Assembly (NCBI RefSeq): GCF_014656075.1
Contig: NZ_BNBS01000033.1
Coordinates: forward strand, 1 to 64,000
From: Streptomyces hydrogenans
GTDB taxonomy: Bacteria; Actinomycetota; Actinomycetes; Streptomycetales; Streptomycetaceae
Reading direction: 5' to 3'
DNA: 64,000 nt
Below the pieces are notes generated by a model. That model was not told where the DNA came from, made no database searches, and saw nothing but the letters and a program-made list of their open reading frames with translations. Shown here piece after piece: positions 39,291 to 48,100 of this stretch. Made by a program: the position numbers and the translations under genes. Within the stretch, counting starts at the first letter, position 1. Every line of letters begins with the position of its first letter.

Positions 39291-40436
39291 ATGCGCGCGT
39301 CACCCCCTCGCCCCAGGCCCCCGCGCGGCACGCTCGGCGCGTTCTTCCTCGCCCTCGTCGCCGTGGTGGCGACCCTCGTGGGCACCGCACCGGACGCCCG
39401 GGCCGACACCCTGCTCTGCGAGCAGTACGGCACGGCCACGGTCCAGGGACGGTACGTCGTCCAGAACAACCGCTGGGGCACCGCCGCGACCCAGTGCGTC
39501 ACCGCCACCGACACGGGGTTCCGGCTCACCCGCGCCGACGGGTCCGTCCCGACGGACGGCCCGCCGAAGGCGTACCCCTCGCTCTTCAACGGCTGCCACT
39601 ACACCCGCTGTTCGCCCGGCACGGCGCTCCCGGCCCGGATCGGCGGGATCGCCTCCGCGCCCAGCACCGTCTCGTACGGCTTCGTCGGCGACGCCGTCTA
39701 CAACGCCTCGTACGACATCTGGCTGGACCCGACGCCCCGGACCGACGGGGTGAACCGGACCGAGATCATGATCTGGTTCCACCGGAACGGCCCGGTCCAG
39801 CCGATCGGCGCGCCGGTCGGCACCGCCACCGTGGGCGGGCGCTCCTGGCAGGTCTGGACGGGCGGCAACGGCTCCAACGACGTCATCTCCTTCGTCGCCC
39901 CCTCGGCCCTCGCCGCATGGGACTTCGACGTCATGGACTTCGTCCGCGAGACCGTCGCCCGCGGCATGGCCGGGAACGACTGGTACCTCACGAGCGTCCA
40001 GGCCGGCTTCGAGCCGTGGCAGAACGGCGCCGGGCTCGCGGTGCACTCCTTCTCCTCGGCCGTGCACCTGGGCACCCCGCCGACCGGCCCCGGCGAGCCC
40101 GGCCCCACCGACCCCGTCCCCCCGACGGCCTGCGCGGTGACGTTCGCGCCGAACGTCTGGACCGGCGGCTACACCGCGAACGTCACCGTCGCCCACACCG
40201 GTCCGGCCGCCCTCGAACCCTGGAGCCTGACCTTCACCCTCCCCGAAGGACAGCGGATCACCCAGGCGTGGAACGCCGTCGTCACCCCGTCCTCCGGTGC
40301 CGTGACGGCCACCGGAGCGGCCCACAACGCGCGGATCGAGGCCGGAGGCAGCCAGACCTTCGGCTTCCAGGGCACGTACGGCGGCACGTTCGCCCCGCCG
40401 TCCGGCTTCCGCCTCGACGGCGTCGCCTGCACCTGA
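39291..40436 (+). CDS. GH12 endoglucanase with CBM2
   Basis: A 381-aa secreted endo-beta-1,4-glucanase. A signal peptide (about 1-39) ends near 'DARADTLLCEQYG'. The family 12 domain (about 40-260) has the nucleophile Glu158 in 'NRTEIMIWFH' and the acid/base Glu241 in 'QAGFEPWQNG'. After a short Gly/Pro linker comes a cellulose-binding CBM2 (about 281-381: 'CAVTFAPNVWTGGYTANVTVAHTG') with flanking Cys. It resembles S. lividans CelB-type enzymes. GGAGAGG precedes the ATG. It shares an operon with the LPMO gene 95 bp downstream, under the CebR-type operator. Confidence 0.93.
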   Translation: MRASPPRPRPPRGTLGAFFLALVAVVATLVGTAPDARADTLLCEQYGTATVQGRYVVQNNRWGTAATQCVTATDTGFRLTRADGSVPTDGPPKAYPSLFNGCHYTRCSPGTALPARIGGIASAPSTVSYGFVGDAVYNASYDIWLDPTPRTDGVNRTEIMIWFHRNGPVQPIGAPVGTATVGGRSWQVWTGGNGSNDVISFVAPSALAAWDFDVMDFVRETVARGMAGNDWYLTSVQAGFEPWQNGAGLAVHSFSSAVHLGTPPTGPGEPGPTDPVPPTACAVTFAPNVWTGGYTANVTVAHTGPAALEPWSLTFTLPEGQRITQAWNAVVTPSSGAVTATGAAHNARIEAGGSQTFGFQGTYGGTFAPPSGFRLDGVACT

Positions 40437-40530
40437 CCCGCACCGTACGGCGCACGCCGCCCTCCGAAGGACAGCGCAGAAGGAGAACACCGAACGGACC
40501 CACCCACCCCACACACGCACAGGAGACACG

Positions 40531-41649
40531 ATGGCTGGACGCAAGAAGCGGCTCGCCTCCCTGGCGGCGGTGCTCGCGACCCTGCTCGCCGGGATCGGCC
40601 TGACCCTGCTGGGCCAGAACAGCGCGCAGGCGCACGGCGTCGCCATGACGCCCGGGTCGCGCACGTACCTCTGTTGGCTGGACGCGAAGACCGCCACCGG
40701 AAGCCTGGACCCGACCAACCCCGCGTGCCGGGCGGCACTCGACGAGAGCGGCCCCAACGCGCTGTACAACTGGTTCGCCGTGCTCGACTCCCAGGCGGGC
40801 GGACGCGGCGCCGGATACGTGCCGGACGGCACGCTGTGCAGCGCCGGCGGCCGCTCGCCGTACGACTTCACCGGCTACGACGCCGCCCGTTCGGACTGGC
40901 CGCGCACGCACCTGACCTCCGGGCGCACGATCCAGGTCAAGCACAGCAACTGGGCCGCCCACCCGGGCTCCTTCCGGGTGTACCTCACCAAGCCCGGCTA
41001 CTCCCCCGCCACCGAACTCGGCTGGGACGACCTGGAGTTGATCCAGACCGTCACCGACCCGCCGCAGACGGGCTCCCCGGGCACCGACGGCGGGCACTAC
41101 CACTGGGACCTGAGCCTGCCCTCGGGCCGCTCGGGTGACGCGGTGCTCTTCATCCAGTGGGTCCGCTCGGACAGCCAGGAGAACTTCTTCTCCTGCTCCG
41201 ACATCGTCTTCGACGGCGGCAACGGCGAGGTGACCGGCATCCGCGGCACGGGCGGCACACCGACGCCGACTCCCACGCCGACCCCGACGCCGACCCCCAC
41301 ACCGACGGAGCCCACTCCGACCCCGACTCCCACCGATCCCCACACCGGCTGCATGGCCGTGTACACCGTCGTCAACGCCTGGAGCGGCGGCTTCCAGGGC
41401 TCCGTCGAGGTGATGAACCACGCCGCGACGGCCCGTGACGGCTGGGCCGTGCGCTGGACACCCGGCGCCGGCACCCGGGTCGCCAACCTCTGGAACGGCG
41501 CTCTGACCACCGGGGCCGACGGCACGCTCACCGTCCGGAACGTCGACTACAACCGGGTCATCCCGCCGGACGGCACGGTCACCTTCGGGTTCACCGCGAC
41601 CTCTACCGGCAACGACCATCCGGTCGGGTCCGTCACCTGCGTCGGCTGA
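40531..41649 (+). CDS. AA10 lytic polysaccharide monooxygenase with CBM2
   Basis: A 372-aa secreted copper enzyme that oxidatively cleaves crystalline cellulose or chitin. The signal peptide ends in 'GQNSAQA', so the mature protein begins with His35 (HGVAMTPGSRTYLC), the first histidine-brace ligand; the second is His144 in 'WAAHPGSFRVYL'. The AA10 domain (about 35-235) is followed by a Pro-Thr repeat linker and a CBM2 (about 273-372, 'CMAVYTVVNAWSGGFQGSVEV'). Presence of the cellulose-binding module and a GH12 partner favours cellulose as substrate. AGGAGA precedes the ATG. Confidence 0.94.
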   Translation: MAGRKKRLASLAAVLATLLAGIGLTLLGQNSAQAHGVAMTPGSRTYLCWLDAKTATGSLDPTNPACRAALDESGPNALYNWFAVLDSQAGGRGAGYVPDGTLCSAGGRSPYDFTGYDAARSDWPRTHLTSGRTIQVKHSNWAAHPGSFRVYLTKPGYSPATELGWDDLELIQTVTDPPQTGSPGTDGGHYHWDLSLPSGRSGDAVLFIQWVRSDSQENFFSCSDIVFDGGNGEVTGIRGTGGTPTPTPTPTPTPTPTPTEPTPTPTPTDPHTGCMAVYTVVNAWSGGFQGSVEVMNHAATARDGWAVRWTPGAGTRVANLWNGALTTGADGTLTVRNVDYNRVIPPDGTVTFGFTATSTGNDHPVGSVTCVG

Positions 41650-41656
41650 CGGGCGA

Positions 41657-41687
41657 GGGTCGTCTCCCGCCTCGCGGGGGGCGACCC
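41657..41687. terminator. Bidirectional terminator after the LPMO gene
   Basis: A 14-bp stem with two G-T wobbles and a 3-nt loop between the convergent LPMO and kinase genes. Confidence 0.65.
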
Positions 41688-41706
41688 TTCGCGCGCCCCG
41701 GCGCCG

Positions 41707-43410
41707 TCACGGGGTCGCGCGATAGGTGGAGAAGACCTGGGCGTGCCGTTTCTCCACCTCCTCGCGCCGTGCCTCCGGGCCGATCACGAGCACCAGGTGG
41801 TAGCGGCCCTCGACGAGGAGGGCGGCGTTGCGGACGAACAGTTCGCGCCCTCGGTCGTCGACCCACGTGAAGCTGCCGTGGGCGTAGCGCCTGCTGCCCA
41901 CCTCCACCAGCGCGAGCCCGGTGGCGGTGGACCAGGTGGAGGCGCGGAACGACGCGAGCTCCGGTTCGTGCTCCCTCTGGTAGGTGACGGGCGAGGCCGA
42001 GGTGCGGGCGGCCGTGTCGCGGCCGGGGACGAGGACGACCTCGATGTCCCCCTGGGAGTAGCGGAACTGGCCCTGGGCGTTCCTGGGCCGGGCCTCCCAG
42101 CCGGCCGGCACCTCGACGCGGAAGCCGTCCTCCTGGACCAGGCGGTATCCGGCGGTCGCCGCCGTCGACGGGGCCGAGGGGTGGCTCGTGCTTCCCGTGG
42201 GGGTCGGCGTCCCCCGGGGCGAGGGGGAGGCGGGGGACTTCGCGCGGGAGGCGTCGGAGGCCTTGCCCCCCGACGCCGAGGCGGGGGGCTTGCCCTGGGA
42301 GGCGGAGCCGGGTGTGCCGGAGCGGCCGGCATCGCCCCACCCGTGCGTGAGCCCCCAGGCGGCGAGCGAGCCGAGCAGGACGCAGGACGCCACGGCGGCC
42401 GACAGCCGGCGGCCGGTGATCCGGCGCGGGGCGCGGCCGGATGCTCGCCGTCCCGCCTTCGGCGGCGCGGTGTCGGCCGCCCGGGGCACGTGCGGCACGG
42501 GGGGCGCTTCCGTCACTCTCGACACGGTCGCCGACTCCCCGGCCGCGGCCACCTCCTCCGGAGGACCGGCGGGGGCGGGCTCCGGTGCGGGCGCCGCCGC
42601 CCGTAGCCTCGCCGCGACCTCGGCCGAGGAGGGGCGGTCCTCCGGGTTCTTGGCGAGCAGGGCCACGACGAGCGGTGCGAGGGAACCCGCCCGTAGAGGC
42701 ACCGGGGTCTCCTCGACGACGACGGCCGTCACCGTCGCCTCCATCGACTCGCGATGGAAGGGCGAACGGCCCTCCAGCATCTGGAACAACAGGACACCGA
42801 GCGACCACAGGTCCGACGCGGGTTCCGGATGCCGGCCGCCCATCCGCTCCGGCGCCGTGTAGGCGAGCGAGCCGACGAACTCGCCCGCCCGCGTGAGGGA
42901 TTCCTCTCCGGCGATGTACGCGATGCCGAAGTCCGTGAGCACCACACCACCGTCCTCGGCGAGGAGGACGTTCCCCGGCTTCACGTCCCGGTGCAGCACG
43001 CCCCGCTCATGGGCCGCGGCGAGCGCCTCGACGACGCTGAGGGCGATGCGGGCCGCCTCGGGCCCCGGGAGCGCGCCCTCCCGGTCGAGCCGGTCGGCGA
43101 GGGACTCCCCGCGCACCCGCTCCATGACGATCCACGGGTGGCCGTCCTCCATCGCCACGTCGTACACCGTGACCACGGCCGGGTGGCTGACCCGGGCCGC
43201 CGCCCGTGCCTCGCGCAGCACGCGCTCGACCCTGACCGGGTCCCGCGTCGTGTGAGCCTCCTTGACGGCGACCTCGCGCCGGACGAGGAGGTCGTGTCCG
43301 GCCCACACCGTGCCCATGCCGCCCGAGCCGAGCCGCTGGTCGAGGCGGTAGCGCCCGCCGATCAACCGCCCCTCGGCCGCGGCCTCCCGGGCCCCGTCCC
43401 CCGTCACCAT
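41707..43410 (-). CDS. Membrane Ser/Thr protein kinase (PknB-like)
   Basis: A 567-aa Hanks-type kinase. The kinase domain (about 21-280) has the glycine loop 'LGSGGMGTVW', catalytic Lys50 in 'EVAVKEAH', 'HRDVKPGNVLL' and 'LTDFGIAYI'. After a Pro/Ala linker and one membrane helix (about 355-375) there is a Ser/Pro/Thr-rich stalk and an extracytoplasmic domain of about 145 residues ('GFRVEVPAGWEARP' to 'FSTYRATP'), which likely senses a cell-wall or secreted ligand. The ATG 43410 lies 6 bases after CATGAT, so it may be leaderless; an ATG 6 codons upstream is also possible. Confidence 0.92.
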   Translation of the reverse strand: MVTGDGAREAAAEGRLIGGRYRLDQRLGSGGMGTVWAGHDLLVRREVAVKEAHTTRDPVRVERVLREARAAARVSHPAVVTVYDVAMEDGHPWIVMERVRGESLADRLDREGALPGPEAARIALSVVEALAAAHERGVLHRDVKPGNVLLAEDGGVVLTDFGIAYIAGEESLTRAGEFVGSLAYTAPERMGGRHPEPASDLWSLGVLLFQMLEGRSPFHRESMEATVTAVVVEETPVPLRAGSLAPLVVALLAKNPEDRPSSAEVAARLRAAAPAPEPAPAGPPEEVAAAGESATVSRVTEAPPVPHVPRAADTAPPKAGRRASGRAPRRITGRRLSAAVASCVLLGSLAAWGLTHGWGDAGRSGTPGSASQGKPPASASGGKASDASRAKSPASPSPRGTPTPTGSTSHPSAPSTAATAGYRLVQEDGFRVEVPAGWEARPRNAQGQFRYSQGDIEVVLVPGRDTAARTSASPVTYQREHEPELASFRASTWSTATGLALVEVGSRRYAHGSFTWVDDRGRELFVRNAALLVEGRYHLVLVIGPEARREEVEKRHAQVFSTYRATP

Positions 43411-43584
43411 GCGAGCATCATGCCGCATGGCGGGGGCGGTGGGAGGGCCGTCGCCGCGGGGACCGTCGACCCGCCGGGCCCGGTTCGGCCGGGGGCGAAG
43501 GCCGGGGGCGGGACCGCGTTCGCCGGGAGGGACGAACCCCGGGGCGGGACCGACGGACGCTTCTCGGGCCCCGCTGGGGGAAAT

Positions 43585-43700
43585 GTGGCCGGAATTATCT
43601 CGACCCGGAAGTCCGCGATTCCGTGCGGGATTCACCCGGAACGCATTTCGGCCGACTTTCCGGAGCCTTTCGGCCTTCGGTTCTCGTGGCCGGGATTATC
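43585..43700. repeat. Near-identical direct repeat pair
   Basis: GTGGCCGGAATTATC (43585-43599) and GTGGCCGGGATTATC (43686-43700) match at 14 of 15 positions, 101 bp apart. The right copy overlaps the MFS stop codon. The interval is unusually AT-rich for this DNA and holds no gene. Confidence 0.5.
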
Positions 43701-45072
43701 GGCCTTCCGCGGCGGGTGCCCCGGGGAGGTCGCGGAGGGTGCGCAGCGGCTTCACGAGGAGGAATCCGCCGGCCGCGACCAGGGCGGCCGCGACGGCGCC
43801 CATCGTGGCACGGGTGCCGACGAGGGAGGCGAGGGTGCCGCCGAGGAGGGCGCCGAGCGGGATGGTGCCGTAGTTGAGGAAGAGGGTGGTCGCGGTGACC
43901 CGGCCGCGCAGCTCGGGCGGGCAGTACGCCTGCCGGAAGCTGACGATGACGACGTTGCAGGCCACGACGCCGGCGAACAGCACGACCGAGCCGAGGACGA
44001 AGAACGCCAGCCGCGGCCCGGGGGCTGCGAGGGCGAGGAGCAGGCCGAAGGGCGAGGCGGCCGCCTGCACGGTCAGCAGGGCGCGGGCCGAGCCGAGGCG
44101 CTCGGCGAGCCGGCCGGCGGCGAGGCCGCCGAGCACTCCGCCGAGGCCGCCGCAGGCGACGAGCCAGCCGAGCGTGTCGGCGCCGACGCCGACCGTGCGG
44201 ACGAGGAAGACGATCTGGACGGCCTGCAATCCGGCCATCGCCAGGTTGACGGCCGCGCCGAACGCGGTGACGGCCAGGACCAGCCGGTCGCCGAGGACGA
44301 AGCGCAGGCCCTCGGCGATCTCCTTGCCGAGCGGTCGCCGGGGCGCCGGGGCCGGGCGGGGACCGTCGGGGCGGATGCCCAGGAGGCAGAGCGAGGACAC
44401 CAGGAAGGAGCCGGCGTCGAGCAGCAGGCCCGGCACGCCGCCCAGGGTCTGGGCGACCAGGCCGCCGAGTCCGGGCCCCGCCACCCGGGTCGCCTGGTCC
44501 CCGCCCTGGAGCTGCGCGTTGCGCCGCATCAGGGCGTCCGTGGGCACCAGTTGGGGCAGATAGGCCGAGTAGGCGGTGGAGAAGAAGACGGAGGCGGCGC
44601 CGGAGAGCAGGGCGGCCCCCAGGAGGTGCTGGATCGTCAGGGCTCCGAGCCACCAGGCGGCCGGCACGCTCGCGAACACCGCCGCGGAGACGGCGTTGCA
44701 GACCAGCATCACCCGGCGCGCCGGGAGCCGGTCGACCCAGGCCCCTGCGGGCAGCCCGATGACCAGCCAGGGCAGCCACGCCGCGGCGGTGAGCACGCCC
44801 ATCACGAACGGCGAGGCGTGCAGGGTGGTGACGGCCACGAGCGGCAGCAGGACGGACGTCACGCTGGTGCCCAGCTTGCTGGTGGTCTCGCCGACGAGCA
44901 GCAGCCGGAAGTTCCGGTGCGGGGACCGGCCCCGGTCTTTCGCGGCCTGTGCGGTGGTGGGCGCGGCGGATTCCAGCGCGGGCCTCCGGACTTCGATTAC
45001 CGACGGATTTCCGGCGCACCACGGAAGAGGGGTGCGGTGGCCGTGAGTTCGGGCTGGATCGTACAAGTTCAT
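43696..45072 (-). CDS. MFS transporter (EntS/MFS_3-like exporter)
   Basis: A 458-aa major facilitator with about twelve membrane helices; the core starts near 'FRLLLVGETTSKLGTSVTSVLLPLVAV', includes 'GLPAGAWVDRLPARRVMLVCNAV' (the motif A loop) and ends 'PLRTLRDLPGAPA'. EntS-type members export siderophores and peptides, and the gene is divergent from the NRPS operon, so it probably exports the product. The start is uncertain: ATG 45072 has no ribosome site, and a TGGTTT/TACGAT promoter (17-bp spacing, near 45053-45092) would begin the message downstream of it. A CTG at about 44983 with CGGAGG upstream would then be the true start. Confidence 0.85.
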   Translation of the reverse strand: MNLYDPARTHGHRTPLPWCAGNPSVIEVRRPALESAAPTTAQAAKDRGRSPHRNFRLLLVGETTSKLGTSVTSVLLPLVAVTTLHASPFVMGVLTAAAWLPWLVIGLPAGAWVDRLPARRVMLVCNAVSAAVFASVPAAWWLGALTIQHLLGAALLSGAASVFFSTAYSAYLPQLVPTDALMRRNAQLQGGDQATRVAGPGLGGLVAQTLGGVPGLLLDAGSFLVSSLCLLGIRPDGPRPAPAPRRPLGKEIAEGLRFVLGDRLVLAVTAFGAAVNLAMAGLQAVQIVFLVRTVGVGADTLGWLVACGGLGGVLGGLAAGRLAERLGSARALLTVQAAASPFGLLLALAAPGPRLAFFVLGSVVLFAGVVACNVVIVSFRQAYCPPELRGRVTATTLFLNYGTIPLGALLGGTLASLVGTRATMGAVAAALVAAGGFLLVKPLRTLRDLPGAPAAEGR

Positions 45073-45092
45073 CGCCGTGGAAACCAGGGTGG
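45053..45092 (-). promoter_or_regulatory. Candidate MFS promoter
   Basis: On the minus strand TGGTTT and TACGAT are 17 bp apart. The -10 box lies inside the first codons of the longest MFS frame, which argues for a later translation start. Confidence 0.45.
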
Positions 45093-45105
45093 CCATTTTC
45101 CACGG
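45075..45105. promoter_or_regulatory. Inverted repeat between MFS and NRPS genes
   Basis: The perfect 9-bp arms CCGTGGAAA (45075-45083) and TTTCCACGG (45097-45105) are separated by 13 bp. A third copy of the half-site, CGTGGAA, lies at 45151-45157, just before the NRPS start. This is the best candidate for a cluster-specific operator. Confidence 0.55.
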
Positions 45106-45170
45106 GGGCCGCTTACGCTCGACCCCGCCCATTGCCAGCGCACCATGCCTCGTGGAAGGGTCGAGCCCGG

Positions 45171-48100
45171 ATGATCAATCCGTTCGAGAATGAATCCGGC
45201 CCATTCCGGGGCCGCTTGAATTCGGCCGGCCCCGTCACGCGCGTCCCGGACGAGGCCGCCCCGCACCCGGGGCACGAGCCGGCCGGCGGCTCCCCGCGCC
45301 CGCTGCTCGACCTCTTCGAGGAGCGGGCCGTGAGCACACCGGACGCGACCGCCCTCGTCTTCCAGGAGGAGACGGTCTCGTACGCGGAGCTCGACGCCCG
45401 GGCGAACCGGCTGGCCCATGTGCTGGCCGCGCGGGGCGCCGGGCCGGAGACGGTCGTCGCCTCGGCGCTCGACCGCTCGGTGGAACTGGTCGTCGCCGTC
45501 CTGGCGGTGATGAAGACCGGGGCCGCGCACCTGCCGGTGGACCCCGGCTATCCGGAGCGGCGCATCGCCCACCTCCTCGGGGACGCGGCACCGGCCCTGC
45601 TGCTCGCGGTGTCCGGCACGATCCTGCCGAAGCTCCGGCCGACCGCGACCCCCCGGATCGATCTGGACGCCCCCGGGACCCGCGCGGACCTGCGCCGCGC
45701 CGCCGCGTCCGGACCGCCGTCCGGCGCGCGGCGCGAGCGGGGCGAGTTGCCCGCGTACGTCATCTACACCTCCGGGTCCACCGGCCTGCCCAAGGGCGTC
45801 GTGGTCACCCGCTCCGGCCTCGCCCACCTGGCCGCCCACCAGCGCGACAGCCTCGCGGTGGACGCCGGCAGCCGGGTCCTGCAGTTCGCCTCGCCCAGCT
45901 TCGACGCGTTCTTCTGGGAGCTGGCGATGGCGCTGTCCGCCGGGGCCGCGCTCGTCCTGGCCCCCGCGCGCGATCTGCTGCCGGGCCCCGGTCTCCGGCG
46001 GCTCGCCGACGGGCGGCGCGTCACCCACGTCACGCTGCCGCCGTCGGTGCTGCGCGCGCTGCCGTCCGACGCCCTCCCGCACGTGCGGGTCCTGGTCGCG
46101 GCCGGCGAGGCCCTGGACGGTGAGCAGGTGCGGCGGTGGGCTCCCGGCCGGACGCTGATCAACGCGTACGGGCCGACGGAGACCACGGTCTGCGCCACGA
46201 TGAGCGGCCCCCTCGCGGACGGCTCCGGCACTCCGCCGATCGGCGGGGCGGTCCGGGGCGCGCGCCTGCGCCTGCTCGACGCCGCCCTGCGCCCGGTGCC
46301 CGACGGAGTCGTGGGCGAGTTGTACGTCGCCGGCGCGGGGCTCGCGCGCGGCTACCTCGCCCGGCCCGCGATGACGGCGGGCCGCTTCGTCGCCGACCCG
46401 TACGGACCGGCCGGCGCGCGGATGTACCGCACGGGCGACCTGGCCCGTCACACGCCCTCCGGTGAACTGGAGTTCGCCGGTCGCGCGGACGACCAGGTCA
46501 AGGTGCGGGGGCACCGGATCGAGCCGGGCGAGATCGAGGCACGGCTCGCGGCCCACCCCGGGGTGGCCGCCGCCGCCGTGACCGTGCGGGAGGACCGGGA
46601 GGGGGACCGCAGGCTCGTCGCCTACGTACGCCGTGATCCCGCCGCGCCCGCGGGCGCCGGCCGGGCGGGCGACGCGGACCGCGTGGCGGAGTGGCGGCGC
46701 GTGCACGACGCCGTGCCGGACGACGACGGACCGGCCGCCTTCGGGGAGGACTTCAGCGGGTGGACCAGCGGCTACGAGGGCAGGCCGCTGCCGCTGGAGC
46801 AGCTGCGGGAGTGGCGCGACGAGACGGTACGGAGCATCCGCGCCCTGCGGCCCCGCCGGGTGCTCGAACTCGGCGTGGGAAGCGGGCTGTTACTGGCGCA
46901 CCTGGCTCCCGGAGCGGAGGAGTACTGGGGGCTCGACCACGCGCCCCGGGTGATCGAGCGGCTGCGGCGGCAGGTGGACGGGCGTCCGGACCTGGCCGGG
47001 CGGGTGGTGCTGCGCGGCCGGGCGGCCGACGACCACGAGGGCGTCCCCCGCGGGTACTTCGACGTGGTCGTCCTCAACTCCGTCCTCCAGTACTTCCCCG
47101 GCGGGCGCTATCTCGCCCGGGTGCTCGGGCTCGCCGCGGCCGCCCTGGCGCCCGGAGGCGCGGTCTTCGTCGGCGACGTCCGGCACCTGGGGCTCGCGGA
47201 GACCTTCCACGGGGCGGCCGCCACCGCTCGCTCGGCGAGCACCGTCCCCGGCGGCGAGGAGCACCGCGGCGCCGTGGCGCGCGGCCTGGCCACGGAGCCG
47301 GAACTGCTGGTGGACCCGGAGTTCTTCCGCTCCCTGACGCTCCCGGCGGCCGAGGGGGCCGTCCCCCTCTTCGGCGCGTGCGACGTCCGTCTGAAGCGGG
47401 GGACGCACCACAACGAGCTCACCCGGTACCGCTACGACGTCGTCCTGCGCCGCCCCGGCGCCGACGCCTCGCCGCGGCGCCCCGGCGCGTTGGTGGACCT
47501 GCGGTGGGGCACCGACGTCCGTACCGCCGACGGCCTCGCCGACGCCCTGGCGGACCACGCGCGGCGCGGCGCGCCCGTTCGGGTCACCGGCGTGCCGAAC
47601 GGGCGGCTCGCCGAGGATCTGCGCGCGGCGGGCGGGACGCCGGCCCCCGGACCGGACCCCGAGGAGCTCGCGCGTCTGGGCGAACGGCTGGGGTACGGCG
47701 TCGCGTTGCGCTGGTCGGCCCGATCAGGTCCGGGCCACGTCGACGCCGAGTTCTCGCTCGGAGCGACCGCGTTCCCTCCCGGGGCGGGGAATCCGTCCGG
47801 GGCGAGGGAGCCCGCCGGTGCGGGGGACCTCTCCGATGCGGGGGGTCTCTCCGATGCGGGGGGTCTCTCCGATGCGGGGAGCCCTGAAGCGCGGGACCCC
47901 GAAGCGGCGGACCTCTCCGGAGCGGAGGACTTCCCCGCCAGGCAAGGGGACCTCCCTCCTGCGGGCGGGGCCGCTCTCGGGCCCGCGCCGGATCCCGAGC
48001 GGCACGTCAACGTTCCCTTCTCCGGGGGCGGCGACGCCGAGCTGGTGTCGTCCGTCGCCGCGTGGGCGGCCGCGCACCTGCCCTCCCCCATGGTGCCGTC

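Noticed and set aside
41256..41340. Dense short repeats that might be a CRISPR or minisatellite
   Set aside because: They encode the Pro-Thr linker between the LPMO catalytic domain and its CBM2, which is normal for these enzymes.
45073..45170. An iron-box (DmdR/IdeR type) that would mark the NRPS as a siderophore cluster
   Set aside because: I looked for TTAGGTTAGGCTCACCTAA-like sequence in front of the MFS and NRPS genes and saw none; the repeat there is CGTGGAA.
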